The position numbers and the translations under genes were made by a program. Source: Candidatus Latescibacterota bacterium (GTDB lineage Bacteria > Latescibacterota > UBA2968). From it: a stretch of DNA of 64,000 bases. Under the pieces are notes generated by a model, which saw only the letters and a program-made list of their open reading frames with translations, did no database searches and was not told where the DNA came from. The stretch's first letter is position 1. Each line of letters starts with the position of its first letter. The stretch spans positions 1-64,000 of the forward strand of contig JAJEHL010000011.1 in the NCBI GenBank assembly GCA_022823725.1, written 5' to 3'. This document shows, in pieces, positions 44,164 through 54,425 of the stretch.

Positions 44164-45702
44164 TCACGGCTCAATCAACTTGTAGAACGCTATCGCCCCA
44201 TTGGCAATGCGGTTGATAACTGCACTCTTGGTCGTATGTCGATTTTCGTCATAGCCAGAGATAAACGTTGCCCCGCTGTAGTCTTTAGTCGCCGCAATCT
44301 CATCGCGAATCGCCGTTGGTGTCAACGCATCGGTGCGACGCATCGCTTGAACCACCAGCCTCAGGGCATCGTACCCCAGTGCAGCCGATCCGTCGGGCGC
44401 GACGCCAAACATTGCCGTGTACGCATCAATAAAACGATGGACGTCTTCACTCAAATCGCCCAATGCGACTTGAGACGAGAAAAAACCGCTAAAAAAACTT
44501 CCCTCAATAAACGCGCCACTCGTAGCAAGCAACTCTGCGTTATGCCAAGAATCGCCGCCGAGGAAAGTCGCTGTCAGGCCAAAATTTTCTCTTGCCTGCT
44601 GAACCAGCAACGGAATATCGGTAACAGCACCGGGAATAAAGACCACATCTGGCATAGATGAAGTGACAGCGATTAGTTGCGAGGCAAAATCAGTATCCCC
44701 CGACATGTAAAATTGATGCGCCGCAACATCGCCCCCAAGCGCGCCAAAATTATCGACAAAAGTTTGCGATAAGCCCTCCGAATAAATACTCCCACGCTCC
44801 GTGAGCACCGCTACGCGACCCGCACCCAACTCTTGAATGGCAAATTCAGCCATCACCTTGCCCTGAAAATCGTCGGTAAAAGCAGCCATAAACGCAAAAT
44901 CACCCGCAGCTGTAACAGCGGGATTGGTCGCATTCGTCGTCACCATCGGTATCCCATGGCGTTGTGCAATTTCCCCGACAATGACTGCCTGGCTCGAGCG
45001 GTTGGGCCCAACAATAGCCGAGACCTTGTCCTCGGTAATCAATTCCTCTGCCAGTGCAGCAACGTATTCCGCCTCACTTATATTTTCTTCAGCGAGTCGT
45101 TCTATTGGCACACCGCCATCAATGAGTTCTATTGGCACACCGCGCACACCTCCCTCTTCGTTGAATTGGACAGCCGCCAGAGTCGCGCCATCCAGAGTAT
45201 TTTTTCGGTATGTGCCATATATAAAGCCGATTTTGATTACATCCTCGGGTTGCGGTATTCGCCTGGGTGAACCCATCACGCGCACCCGCCCACCAATGGG
45301 CAAATTGAGCATTATTTCATACCCGCCATTGATCGGAATACTCGACCATGAACCGATCTCTCGCCCATCTATCGACGCACGCGCCTGGTAATAACCCGTC
45401 GCATCATCCGATGTAATCTCCACACGCGCTCGACCATTCTCATCCGTCACTCCCGACCACTGATAATCGGCCACCTGCCCTGCAATAGAACGCGAAAATT
45501 CCACCTTCGCCCAAACTACAGGTGCGCCGTCCCGAAGCACAGTCGTCACCACCACAGCCGACGTACTCGTCTGCACAGCCAATTTACTCAGCGGACGTCC
45601 AACCTGCTCCTCCGCCACCTGCGATTCCATCATCTGTTCGCCGCCACAGCCCCACACCATCCCCATCGCAAACGCCAGCACATAACAAAAACCTCGCAAC
45701 AC
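44164..45702 (-). CDS. branched-chain amino acid-type binding lipoprotein with Ig-like N-domain
   Basis: A 512-residue lipoprotein (lipobox VWGC, C19). An Ig-like or carboxypeptidase-regulatory beta-sandwich (about 35-130) precedes a Peripla_BP_6 ligand-binding domain (about 155-505; VSAIVGPNRSSQAVIVGEIA, VTTNATNPAVT, LGYDALRLV). LivJ-type domains bind amino acids or amides. The matching permeases and ATPases are absent, so it may be a sensor, a scavenger or an orphan. Start at the GTG at 45702 with AGGAGG 5 nt upstream; the longer frame runs through a REP-like hairpin. Confidence 0.85.
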   Translation of the reverse strand: MLRGFCYVLAFAMGMVWGCGGEQMMESQVAEEQVGRPLSKLAVQTSTSAVVVTTVLRDGAPVVWAKVEFSRSIAGQVADYQWSGVTDENGRARVEITSDDATGYYQARASIDGREIGSWSSIPINGGYEIMLNLPIGGRVRVMGSPRRIPQPEDVIKIGFIYGTYRKNTLDGATLAAVQFNEEGGVRGVPIELIDGGVPIERLAEENISEAEYVAALAEELITEDKVSAIVGPNRSSQAVIVGEIAQRHGIPMVTTNATNPAVTAAGDFAFMAAFTDDFQGKVMAEFAIQELGAGRVAVLTERGSIYSEGLSQTFVDNFGALGGDVAAHQFYMSGDTDFASQLIAVTSSMPDVVFIPGAVTDIPLLVQQARENFGLTATFLGGDSWHNAELLATSGAFIEGSFFSGFFSSQVALGDLSEDVHRFIDAYTAMFGVAPDGSAALGYDALRLVVQAMRRTDALTPTAIRDEIAATKDYSGATFISGYDENRHTTKSAVINRIANGAIAFYKLIEP

Positions 45703-45765
45703 AAAAACCTCCTGATATAGACGAATAAGCGAATAGACGAACCCCACCCAACCACCCAAAACCTC

Positions 45766-45797
45766 TGGATTGCGGCTTAAAGCATGCCGCAATGACG
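45766..45797 (-). repeat. dispersed REP-like hairpin, copy 4
   Basis: Arms ATTGCGGC (45769-45776) and GCCGCAAT (45786-45793) with loop TTAAAGCAT, framed by CTGG and GACGA. Same family as 68-100, 4866-4899 and 7977-8009; its loop and frame also match the stem-variant at 27-60. Confidence 0.85.
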
Positions 45798-45846
45798 ACG
45801 GATGGGATTGATCGCTGATTTTTGACCACTGACCGTTGATGAACTG

Positions 45847-45871
45847 GCCCCACATTACCCACTTGTGGGGC
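45847..45871 (-). repeat. second kind of intergenic hairpin
   Basis: An 8-bp perfect stem GCCCCACA/TGTGGGGC with a 9-nt loop, 50 bp from REP-like copy 4 and downstream of the methyltransferase gene. No T-run follows, so it is not a typical terminator; it has the same 8-bp stem plus 9-nt loop geometry as the dispersed family. Confidence 0.5.
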
Positions 45872-45928
45872 AGGCTCTGAAAAGCAGCCAGTTGTACACC
45901 GCTCCGTTGATTCGCCGCCCTAACACCC

Positions 45929-46765
45929 TTATGTCTCAAGCCGTACCCACGCGGTCACATGCGGCGGCAAAAGAAGCGGGCGTTTCGACACCCTGGTCTC
46001 TTCCCAAATCCGATCTGCGAGTGTATCCACATCAACCTCTTCAGCAGTCGCAATTCCAAACTCTTCCATAAGCGGGACCAGACTGCGAAAAGCGTTGGCA
46101 ATAAAATCGTACCCAGCCCACGATTCTGCCCCCCCCACTGGCGCTACAAAATGCAAAACAGGCGCAGGTAAACCGGCATCCAAAAAAGTGCCGTGAAGAT
46201 CCATGCCCATTTCAGTATGCGCCCCTGAATGTTGAAACACGCCAATTCCCCATTCAACCAGCTTGTTCATAAGCGGCGTATCTGAACGAGAAATCGACAT
46301 ATAAGGCGTAAAATCAACCTCCTGAAAAGCGACAATACCCCCCGGGCGCAAGCGTCTTGTGAACTCTTTCAAAGCATCCGCGGGATCGGACATATACATA
46401 AGAACAAGGCGCCCGACCACCGCATCGAACTCCCCTCCCACATCCAGGGTTCGAGCATCCCCCGCTATGAACTGGATATTTTCAAAACCCAGTTCTCTCA
46501 CCCTTGCCTGGGCCGTCTCGAGAATCGCCGCATTGACATCCACACCCACGACTTCCCCCTCTGCACCGACCAACTCGGCTGCCGCCATCGCAACATCGCC
46601 GGCACCGCTACCCACATCGAGAACCCGCATCCCGCTAACCAGACCCGCCTCCTGAAAAAAACGCCGCGTCACAGCCTCGTAAAGTTGTGACTGCTGAATC
46701 AAACGCTCCGTCTCCCCCTCACTGCGTCCCATCGTATATCTCGGATCGCTCTTCGACTCACTCAT
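45929..46765 (-). CDS. class I SAM-dependent methyltransferase
   Basis: A 278-residue UbiE/methyltransferase-11-type enzyme. SAM motif VLDVGSGAGD near 48-57, acidic VVGVDVNAA near 73, FIAGDART near 99 and the post-II FDAVVGRLVLMYM near 113. Substrate unknown. GGAGGG precedes the ATG. A hairpin-bearing gap separates it from the binding lipoprotein gene downstream. Confidence 0.9.
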   Translation of the reverse strand: MSESKSDPRYTMGRSEGETERLIQQSQLYEAVTRRFFQEAGLVSGMRVLDVGSGAGDVAMAAAELVGAEGEVVGVDVNAAILETAQARVRELGFENIQFIAGDARTLDVGGEFDAVVGRLVLMYMSDPADALKEFTRRLRPGGIVAFQEVDFTPYMSISRSDTPLMNKLVEWGIGVFQHSGAHTEMGMDLHGTFLDAGLPAPVLHFVAPVGGAESWAGYDFIANAFRSLVPLMEEFGIATAEEVDVDTLADRIWEETRVSKRPLLLPPHVTAWVRLET

Positions 46766-46858
46766 GGTACTTTACCCTCCTTAAACAGTTGAAAAAAACA
46801 TCATGACAACTACGCAATAATCGACTACATTTTCGTTTAAATATAAGGAGAAATATAC

Positions 46859-49771
46859 ATGTTATCCCGAATATTTTTTGTACTTTGTCTTATTCTCATC
46901 ATCCCCATTTCGGCCTTTGCCCAACTCACCATTAGAGGCACAGTCACCGACGAGCGAGGCGGGGGCCTACCCGGTGCCAATATCATTGTCATTGGCACAA
47001 CATCTGGCACCAGCACCGATGCACAGGGCAATTTTGCATTATATCTGCCAGAGATAGAAGCGGAAATCACTATCGAAGCGCGTTTTGTCGGTTACAAATC
47101 CGCCAGACAAACCATTCGTCAAAACAACGGACTTGCGGAAGTCTCTTTTCAACTCAGCGTAGATGCCTTGCAATTCGATGAAATCGTCGTCACCGGCCTT
47201 TCCGTAGCAGCCAGCAAAAAGCAACTGGGAAATGCCATATCCACCCTGACCGTTCGCGAACTGGAATCGACTGGTGCCACATCCCTCGACAAAGCCTTGA
47301 CCGGTAAATTAGCCGGTGCTCTCATTCAGCAAAATTCGGGCAATCCCGGCGGCGGCGTAACTATCCGCTTGCGCGGAACCGGTACCGTCCTGGGCGATGC
47401 CGACCCCCTCTATGTGGTAGATGGCGTCATTGTGAACAACGATTCCCCCGAACTCATCCGTCTCGGGGGCGGGGCACAAAATCGCCTCATCGATCTCAAC
47501 CCAAACGACGTAGAACGCATTGAAATTGTAAAAGGCGCGGCTGCCGCTGCCCTTTACGGATCGCGCGCAAACAACGGCGTCGTGCAAATATTTACAAAAC
47601 GCGGCGTACAGGGCAAGCCTCGTATAACCTATACTTCTCGTGTTTCAACGTCAAAAATACGCAAAACACTGCCTGTAAATCGGGCAACCGTTGACAACAG
47701 GGGAAATAAAAATCCCGATGGCTCCAATGTACAACGCTTTGACCATCAGGACTTCATCTTTAGACGCGCCGGGGGAATGGAGCACTATGCGTCGGTTTCG
47801 GGAGGGTCTGGAAATACCCGTTATTTTGCCTCTGGATCCTATCTCGCCGATCAAGGCGTGGTTGAAAACACATTGTTCCGGCGGATCAGTGGCCGAACGC
47901 GCATCGACCAGGAATTGTCGAACTGGGCAATCCTGTCTGTCGGTGGAAATTTTGTATTTAGCAAAAGTAATGACATACCCAACGGTGGGCTAAATTCAAA
48001 CTACGGCGCGATGACGGGTTTCATTTTTGGCCCCAACACCTATAATCTCACACCCGACCCCGCGACCGGTGCTTATCCGGATGACGGCGTTCTCGCCAAT
48101 CCCCTCGAAGTCATTGATCGATATGATTTCACACAAGAAATCACGCGCTATATTGGAAACGCACAACTAAATGCAACCCCGCTATCTGGATTGAGTATCG
48201 ACTATACTCTGGGCGTCGATTCTTACGACCAGACAGCCATCGCATTTATACCCGCTGGCACCTCTGCACCGAGTCTGGCAAAAGGCCTTTCTCGAAGAGC
48301 TGTATTCGATTTTCTGCAACTCAACAACGACATCAACCTCAGATACCAGCGGCGCATATTTCCCAATATACAATCAACCACGCGAATTGGCGGAACTCTG
48401 CAATACGAAAAAGGAGAAAATTTCAGCGCAGAAGCCAAAAATCTGAGTCCCGTCTCAGAAGTCGTATCGAGCGGTGCAAATGTCGTTACAGGCGAATTTA
48501 GGAGTAAAAGGGTCATTTACGGCGGATTTATCCAGCAAACCTTCGGGGTCGCCAACCGTCTTTTTGTCACGGCTGCTGCCCGCATCGACGCCTCTTCGGT
48601 CTATGACGCGGATAATCGCTGGCAATTTTATCCAAAAGCGAGTGCCTCTTACCTCATCTCAGATGAGGGCTTCTGGCAAAATAGCGCACTTCAAAACATC
48701 TTTTCAGACTTCAAATTGCGAGCCTCCGTAGGCACTTCAGGAGGTCAAACAGCTATTGGGCCGTATGACCGCCTGACCAATTACAATGCATCTTCTTATG
48801 GCGGCAATCCCGGTCTGGTACCCAGCACACAACTCGGCGGGACGATCAAACCCGAAAGACAGCGGGAGGTTGAAGTGGGTGCAGACTTTAGTCTCCTGTC
48901 CAATCGCCTGGGCATAGAACTGACCTATTACGATCAGCGCATCGACGACTTATTGCTATTCCGCACATTATCCCCCTCCACAGGTCACTCGCGTGCCCTG
49001 CAAAATGTCGGCACCATGGACAATACCGGATTGGAACTCCTCGCGCGCGCGATTCCGCTTGCACGCCCCAATCTCCGCTGGGAATCGACCTTCACGTATG
49101 CGACCAACAAAAACAAAGTCGATGGCATTGAAGGCGGGCGATTGATCATCCCCAATTCGTTTTCCCAGGTCTCGGCCATCAATGGCGACCCCCTCGGAGT
49201 TTTCTTCAGCACGGCTTTTGAGCGCGATGCCCAGGGCAATATCGCACACGACGAAAACAACCTCCCAATACAAGCGGCTGATCGCAAAATTATTGGAGAT
49301 CCCAACCCGGACTTTACCGCTTCATTGATCAATCAAATCGCCGTGGGGCAAAACTGGTCATTTCGCATGCAATGGGACGCCATCATAGGTGGCGATATGT
49401 TCAACTTTACCAGACGTCTGGCCGCATTGAGCGCATTTGGCGTTTTAACAGACTACGAACGAGAATTAAATGGCGAACTCCCCACTGGCTATAATTCGCG
49501 GGTCTTCCGAGTTTTTGAACACTGGATCGAAGATGGATCCTTTGTGAAACTGCGCGAACTATCCGCGTCTTATCGCTGGCAGCCTCAATTTTTGGGATTG
49601 AACAGCATTCAATTGAGCCTGATTGGACGCAATTTGCTTTCCATAGACGACTACAGCGGTTACGACCCGGAAACCAACATCGCCGGACAACGCACCGCAG
49701 TGCGCGGATTTGACTTCGTAGAAGTGCCCATCCCGCGCAGCATTGCATTCCGTGTAAGTTTGAATTACTAA
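46859..49771 (+). CDS. SusC/RagA-family TonB-linked outer membrane protein
   Basis: A 970-residue SusC-type transporter. Signal peptide 1-21; CarboxypepD_reg domain (about 23-105, GTVTDERGGGLPGANI); plug with ALTGKLAGALIQQNSGNPGG and DPLYVVDGVIVNN near 140-200; SusC hallmark AAAALYGSRANNGVVQIFTKRG near 222-243 in separate parts; beta-barrel to an aromatic end (IAFRVSLNY). With the SusD-like lipoprotein 10 bp downstream it forms a nutrient-import pair typical of Bacteroidetes and relatives. AGGAGAAATATAC precedes the start; a fair promoter (ATGACA, 17 bp, TACATT) lies at 46803-46831. No enzyme genes are attached, so the ligand is unknown. Confidence 0.95.
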   Translation: MLSRIFFVLCLILIIPISAFAQLTIRGTVTDERGGGLPGANIIVIGTTSGTSTDAQGNFALYLPEIEAEITIEARFVGYKSARQTIRQNNGLAEVSFQLSVDALQFDEIVVTGLSVAASKKQLGNAISTLTVRELESTGATSLDKALTGKLAGALIQQNSGNPGGGVTIRLRGTGTVLGDADPLYVVDGVIVNNDSPELIRLGGGAQNRLIDLNPNDVERIEIVKGAAAAALYGSRANNGVVQIFTKRGVQGKPRITYTSRVSTSKIRKTLPVNRATVDNRGNKNPDGSNVQRFDHQDFIFRRAGGMEHYASVSGGSGNTRYFASGSYLADQGVVENTLFRRISGRTRIDQELSNWAILSVGGNFVFSKSNDIPNGGLNSNYGAMTGFIFGPNTYNLTPDPATGAYPDDGVLANPLEVIDRYDFTQEITRYIGNAQLNATPLSGLSIDYTLGVDSYDQTAIAFIPAGTSAPSLAKGLSRRAVFDFLQLNNDINLRYQRRIFPNIQSTTRIGGTLQYEKGENFSAEAKNLSPVSEVVSSGANVVTGEFRSKRVIYGGFIQQTFGVANRLFVTAAARIDASSVYDADNRWQFYPKASASYLISDEGFWQNSALQNIFSDFKLRASVGTSGGQTAIGPYDRLTNYNASSYGGNPGLVPSTQLGGTIKPERQREVEVGADFSLLSNRLGIELTYYDQRIDDLLLFRTLSPSTGHSRALQNVGTMDNTGLELLARAIPLARPNLRWESTFTYATNKNKVDGIEGGRLIIPNSFSQVSAINGDPLGVFFSTAFERDAQGNIAHDENNLPIQAADRKIIGDPNPDFTASLINQIAVGQNWSFRMQWDAIIGGDMFNFTRRLAALSAFGVLTDYERELNGELPTGYNSRVFRVFEHWIEDGSFVKLRELSASYRWQPQFLGLNSIQLSLIGRNLLSIDDYSGYDPETNIAGQRTAVRGFDFVEVPIPRSIAFRVSLNY

Positions 49772-49781
49772 GGAAAAAAAT

Positions 49782-51086
49782 ATGAAATCGAGTCGCCTGT
49801 ATATTCTCCCGGCATTGCTGCTCTTTTTCACACAAGGTTGCGATTTAAACATAACAAATCCAAACCAGGCAGTGGAAGAGCGCGTTTTAAACACCAGCGA
49901 TGGCATTATCGCACTCGCCATAGGCATGCAACGAGATTACGCAAATCAGAACGTCGATTCATACATTCGCCATCCGGCAATTACAAGCCGCGAATTTGCG
50001 GCAAATACAACATTTGCCAACCTCATACAATTAGAGGATGGCCTCAATTCTTTGTCTGGCGCGAACAGTGGTGTCAGCGCGATCTGGTTCGACTCATATC
50101 GCGTCATCGGAATAGCCAATGATTTGATTGAAAACGCGCCCAATGTGCAACTTTCGGAAGGTACGCGCAGCGGCATTATTGCACTATCTCAACTTTACAA
50201 AGCGATGTGTCTGGGATTTATCGCACAGGCTTTTGAACAGGCACCAACAGATGTACAGGCCGATGGACAAGCCACTTTCGTGCCGCGGTCTGAGGTATTT
50301 GCCGAAGCGATTCGGTTGCTGGACAACGCGCTCCAAACCATCTCGGTCACGCCGCCATCTGCCCAATTCAACGCAGATATCCTGGGACGGGGATTCGACC
50401 TCTTAAATACAATTCACGCATACCGGGCGCGCTATAACCTGTTCGCGGGAAATTATCCAGCCGCACTTGAAGCCGCCAATACGGTCGATCCCTCGGCAAC
50501 TTCTGTCTATACTTATGACGCCGACAATCAGAACCCCATTTACAACCAGGTTTTTGTTGCCGATGATTATGCGCCAAGAGATAATTTCGGAACGCGGGTC
50601 ACAGACAGCAATGATGCGAGACTTGCATTTTATCTCATGCCAGATGACCGCCTGAGCAATCCCAACGCCTTGCCAATTGAAACGCTATCCGGCTTTTGGA
50701 ACACCGCCACATCTTCCATCCCGGCATATTTGCCCGGCGAAATGGCCCTGATACGGGCAGAGGTAAACGCAATGATGGGAAATATCACAGGAGCAATCGC
50801 CGAAATAGACGCCATCCGCACAAAAACACCCGATCGTGATCCCTTTGGCATTGGGGCATCGCTACCGCCCTACAGCGGTCCACAAACCGTCGAGGCCATC
50901 ACAGAAGAAATCTTTCGGCAGCGCAGATCGGAATTATTCCTGAACGGTACTGGATTGGAAGACAGCCGGCGCCTCGGTCAACCCGGTCCCTCATCAGATC
51001 CCTTTGAGCGAAATCGGACTTTCTATCCATATCCCGATCAGGAACGGTTAAACAACCCCAATACGCCTCCCGATCCTGCAAATTAG
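49782..51086 (+). CDS. SusD/RagB-like nutrient-binding lipoprotein
   Basis: A 434-residue lipoprotein with lipobox TQGC (C20). A helical TPR-like body (LALAIGMQRDY region, SQLYKAMCLGF, AEAIRLLDNAL) and a C-terminal region with EIFRQRRSELFLNG and YPYPDQERLNNPN, standard in SusD proteins. It caps the SusC barrel and captures the ligand. Shorter than many SusD proteins (usually 450-600 residues). It directly follows susC. Confidence 0.9.
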   Translation: MKSSRLYILPALLLFFTQGCDLNITNPNQAVEERVLNTSDGIIALAIGMQRDYANQNVDSYIRHPAITSREFAANTTFANLIQLEDGLNSLSGANSGVSAIWFDSYRVIGIANDLIENAPNVQLSEGTRSGIIALSQLYKAMCLGFIAQAFEQAPTDVQADGQATFVPRSEVFAEAIRLLDNALQTISVTPPSAQFNADILGRGFDLLNTIHAYRARYNLFAGNYPAALEAANTVDPSATSVYTYDADNQNPIYNQVFVADDYAPRDNFGTRVTDSNDARLAFYLMPDDRLSNPNALPIETLSGFWNTATSSIPAYLPGEMALIRAEVNAMMGNITGAIAEIDAIRTKTPDRDPFGIGASLPPYSGPQTVEAITEEIFRQRRSELFLNGTGLEDSRRLGQPGPSSDPFERNRTFYPYPDQERLNNPNTPPDPAN

Positions 51087-51095
51087 ATCCCCATC

Positions 51096-51134
51096 TAAAA
51101 AAACAGAGAGCCGCGCAAAATAGCACAGCCCTCT
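51096..51134 (-). terminator. intrinsic terminator after the RND pump gene
   Basis: Minus-strand 12-bp stem with three G-U pairs (51123-51134 with 51105-51116), loop TATTTT, followed by G and seven T. It lies 40 nt past the RND stop and also faces the end of the SusD gene. Confidence 0.7.
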
Positions 51135-51173
51135 ATTTGGGAGAGAAGTGATTCTGTAACCTACCGCAGTATC

Positions 51174-54100
51174 TTAATCCGCCGCCTGCGCCGGATCATC
51201 TCCCCACGACCCCGACCTCTGGAAACTCACCGCGGCAATCTGCTTCAATAACCCACGCAAATCATCCAACAAAACGTAAAACAGCGGAATCACAAACAGC
51301 GTCAAAGCCGTTGACACAATCAGCCCACCCATCATCGTAATCCCCAGTGGCGCATAGGGCATTCCCATCATCGTGCTGCTGCCAATCGCCATGGGAAACA
51401 ACCCGAACACCGTCGTGCAGGTCGTCATCAAAATGGGACGAAAGCGATTGTGACCCGCCGCCATAATTGCCGCCGCGCGATCCATACCCGCCTGACGCAA
51501 CCGATTGATCATATCGACCAGCACAATCGCATTGTTGACCACCACCCCAATCAGCACAATAGCCCCAACATTCGACATAAAATCCATCGTCGTACCCGTC
51601 AACCACAAGCCCCAATACACCCCCAAAAACGAAAATGGAATCGAAAAAATCACGGCAAAGGGCAAAATAACCGACTCAAACAACACGCCCATCAGCAAAA
51701 ACACAAAAACGACCGCCATAATCACGGCAAATGTCATCGCCTGACTTTCCCGGCTGTATTGCGAATGCCGCTCGCCCTTGTTCCACTCATAGCCCCGCGG
51801 CAGCGTGAACCCATCCATCACCCGATCGACCTCCTGATACAACCCTTCCACATCATCCTTGGTCGTATAAACGCGTACGCGCAACCGGTTGCGACCATTA
51901 TGCCTGAAAATATGTCCTGGACCTTTGGTAATTTCAAAAGTTGCAAAACTCGATAAGGGTAGCTTTTCACCCGCATCGGTCACAAACATAAAATTCTTCA
52001 ACTGCATCAGAGATTGCCGGTCGGATTCATCCAAAATCAGTTGCACATTCACCTCGTGATCATCCGTCTGAAACCGCGGCAATGTTGCCCCGCGCAATTG
52101 ATAGGCCAGCGTGCGACTGATTCGCTCTGCCGGAATACCGTGCTTTTTGGCCTGTGCGCGGTTCACGCGAATGCGAATCTCATCTTTGCCAAACTCCAGA
52201 TCGCTTTGCAAACTCGTCACCGTTGGAATCTGCTGCAACCGCCGCTCCACTTCCCCCAGCATATCTTCCAATTTTTCGAAATCAGGACCGTACAAATACA
52301 CACCCACATAGGGATCTCGCCCGCCCGAATTGCGAGATTCCACCGACACCCGAAATCCCACATAGCGCGGCACCTCCTTATTCAGTTCGTCAATAATCTC
52401 TTGCCGCGTCATCCACCGCTCAATGGGAAAACCGATCAACACACGCGCCCAGCGATACACAGCATACCACCACTCTTGATGGGGATCTTCTTCGAGATTC
52501 ATTCGCAAATTGATATACCCGCGCCGAAAATATGTCATAACATTTTTGATCTTGTACCTATCCCGCCGATCATTCACATACACTTCCAGATCGCTCGCAA
52601 TTTTATCCATCTCTTTTAGGGAAAAATTATTGGGCCCATACATGCGAATGGTCACGCGATTCGAAGAAAAACGCATCTTATCGGTCTTCTTCACATTCTG
52701 ATATGGAAAATAAATGGTGGCAAACAAAACCAGCACCAGGAGAAACGCATCCCGCCGATGGTGAATAACCCAGTTCAAACCGCGCCGATAAATGCGGCGG
52801 ACAAAAGCAATGGATTTTGGATCTGACCGCACAACCACATCGCCAAAGCGCTGTGCAGCCAGGGGAATAAACAACAGCGCCACAAACAGAGACGCCACCA
52901 GTGCAAACACCACGGGCATTCCAATTTTTGACAGCAAAAACTTCATATCAAAGCTGTCATTCATCAGCATCATCGGCAAAAACACCACCACAGTGGTCAG
53001 CGTCGCCATCGTAATCGCCAACCCCACCTCGCTCGCCCCGTAGATAGATGCACCGCGCGGATCTTTACCCTCTGCTCGCAAGCGATAAATATTCTCCACA
53101 ATCACAATCGCATTATCCACCACCATACCCACCCCCACCATCAACCCCATCATCGTCAACAAATTGAGCGACCAACCCATAAAATAGAGCACGGTAATGG
53201 TCATCATCACACACAGTGGAATGGACAGCGTAATCAACGCCGTCATACGCAAAGCGCGCAGAAAAAACAACAATACCAGCGCCGCAAACAACCCGCCCCA
53301 AAGTCCCGTAACTTTCAAATTGTCCATCGAATCTTCTATCAGCTTGCCCTCGCTGTAAAACAGGCGAAACACCGCAGGCGTATTGGTCTCAATCTCTTCC
53401 ATTTTCATCACAATCCGCTTGCACAAATCGACAATATTCTCACCCGACTCCTTATACACATCCAGACCCAGATTGCGCTGCCCATCCACGCGCCACACCC
53501 GGTCTCGCGGCGGCGCAGCATACACCACATCTGCCACATCCCTCAGGCGCACCTGCGTGCTGCTATAACGGCTCTGAACAACAATATTCTCAATCTCCTT
53601 CAGACTTTGATAATGCGCCAGGGATCGCACGTAAAACCGCTTACCGCCCTCCTGCACCTGACCGCCAGACAGGGAAAAATTGTCCTGCTGTAACGACGCC
53701 ACAAGCTCATAGGTTTCAATACCATGTGTTCGCAACCGCTCTTGATCCACCAGAATTAAAACCTCCTTATTCTCAAACCCCCACACACTGGTTTTCGCCA
53801 CTCCATCAATCCGCTCAATTTGATCGAGAACATGGGTTTGGACCCATTGTTCCTTATTGACAACATCCTCCGGAATGGACAGCCCCGTCCAGATCACCTC
53901 GGAATCGGTTTCCTGATTCCAAGAATACACCTTGATCCGATCGCGCACTTCCTCGGGCAAATCGAGCCTGGCGTGCTCAAGCCGATCTGCCACCCGAACA
54001 TACGCCTCGCGCATATCCGTGCCGCGGTGAAATTTCAACTCAACCCCTGCCCATGGATCGCCGGCAAAAGCGTAAATATCGCTGAGTTCTCTCACCGTAC

Positions 54101-54344
54101 GCATATGTCGTTCCATCGGCAACGCAATAGTGTTAAACCGCTCCTGAACCGACGCATTTTCTGTCGCCACATCTACCCAAAATCGATTCCAGTCATTGCC
54201 CGACGCCCATGCCTGAATGGGAATGCGCCAATACGCCACCAACCCAATCACCATCAACCCCACCAAACACATCGTCACTGTCACCGGCCGCGTCACCGAA
54301 ATCCTGGGCAAAATCGATGTTCTCTCCTCATTCTTCTCAACCAT
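51174..54344 (-). CDS. RND-family efflux transporter (AcrB/HAE1-like)
   Basis: A 1056-residue RND pump with twelve membrane helices in two halves and two periplasmic porter domains. The opening RISVTRPVTVTMCLVGLMVIG is the first helix; GVGMVVDNAIVIVENIYRL near 400 and GVVVNNAIVLVDMINRL near 940 are the conserved TM4 and TM10 motifs with charged relay residues. No membrane-fusion protein or TolC-type channel is adjacent, so it must share partners or work alone. It could export drugs, metals or lipids. Confidence 0.93.
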   Translation of the reverse strand: MVEKNEERTSILPRISVTRPVTVTMCLVGLMVIGLVAYWRIPIQAWASGNDWNRFWVDVATENASVQERFNTIALPMERHMRTVRELSDIYAFAGDPWAGVELKFHRGTDMREAYVRVADRLEHARLDLPEEVRDRIKVYSWNQETDSEVIWTGLSIPEDVVNKEQWVQTHVLDQIERIDGVAKTSVWGFENKEVLILVDQERLRTHGIETYELVASLQQDNFSLSGGQVQEGGKRFYVRSLAHYQSLKEIENIVVQSRYSSTQVRLRDVADVVYAAPPRDRVWRVDGQRNLGLDVYKESGENIVDLCKRIVMKMEEIETNTPAVFRLFYSEGKLIEDSMDNLKVTGLWGGLFAALVLLFFLRALRMTALITLSIPLCVMMTITVLYFMGWSLNLLTMMGLMVGVGMVVDNAIVIVENIYRLRAEGKDPRGASIYGASEVGLAITMATLTTVVVFLPMMLMNDSFDMKFLLSKIGMPVVFALVASLFVALLFIPLAAQRFGDVVVRSDPKSIAFVRRIYRRGLNWVIHHRRDAFLLVLVLFATIYFPYQNVKKTDKMRFSSNRVTIRMYGPNNFSLKEMDKIASDLEVYVNDRRDRYKIKNVMTYFRRGYINLRMNLEEDPHQEWWYAVYRWARVLIGFPIERWMTRQEIIDELNKEVPRYVGFRVSVESRNSGGRDPYVGVYLYGPDFEKLEDMLGEVERRLQQIPTVTSLQSDLEFGKDEIRIRVNRAQAKKHGIPAERISRTLAYQLRGATLPRFQTDDHEVNVQLILDESDRQSLMQLKNFMFVTDAGEKLPLSSFATFEITKGPGHIFRHNGRNRLRVRVYTTKDDVEGLYQEVDRVMDGFTLPRGYEWNKGERHSQYSRESQAMTFAVIMAVVFVFLLMGVLFESVILPFAVIFSIPFSFLGVYWGLWLTGTTMDFMSNVGAIVLIGVVVNNAIVLVDMINRLRQAGMDRAAAIMAAGHNRFRPILMTTCTTVFGLFPMAIGSSTMMGMPYAPLGITMMGGLIVSTALTLFVIPLFYVLLDDLRGLLKQIAAVSFQRSGSWGDDPAQAAD

Positions 54345-54425
54345 CTATATCCTCCGAATGGTATCCCATCTCTCCTCTCTCACCTATATAGACACACCCC
54401 AGAACCATCCGGTTTTCTTTTGGGC

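Noticed and set aside
68-45797. Palindromic repeats as a CRISPR array
   Set aside because: The copies are tens of kilobases apart, in both orientations, with no regular spacers and no cas genes.
45847-45871. Hairpin as a terminator of the methyltransferase gene
   Set aside because: The stem is perfect but no T-run follows on either strand; listed as a repeat-like hairpin instead.
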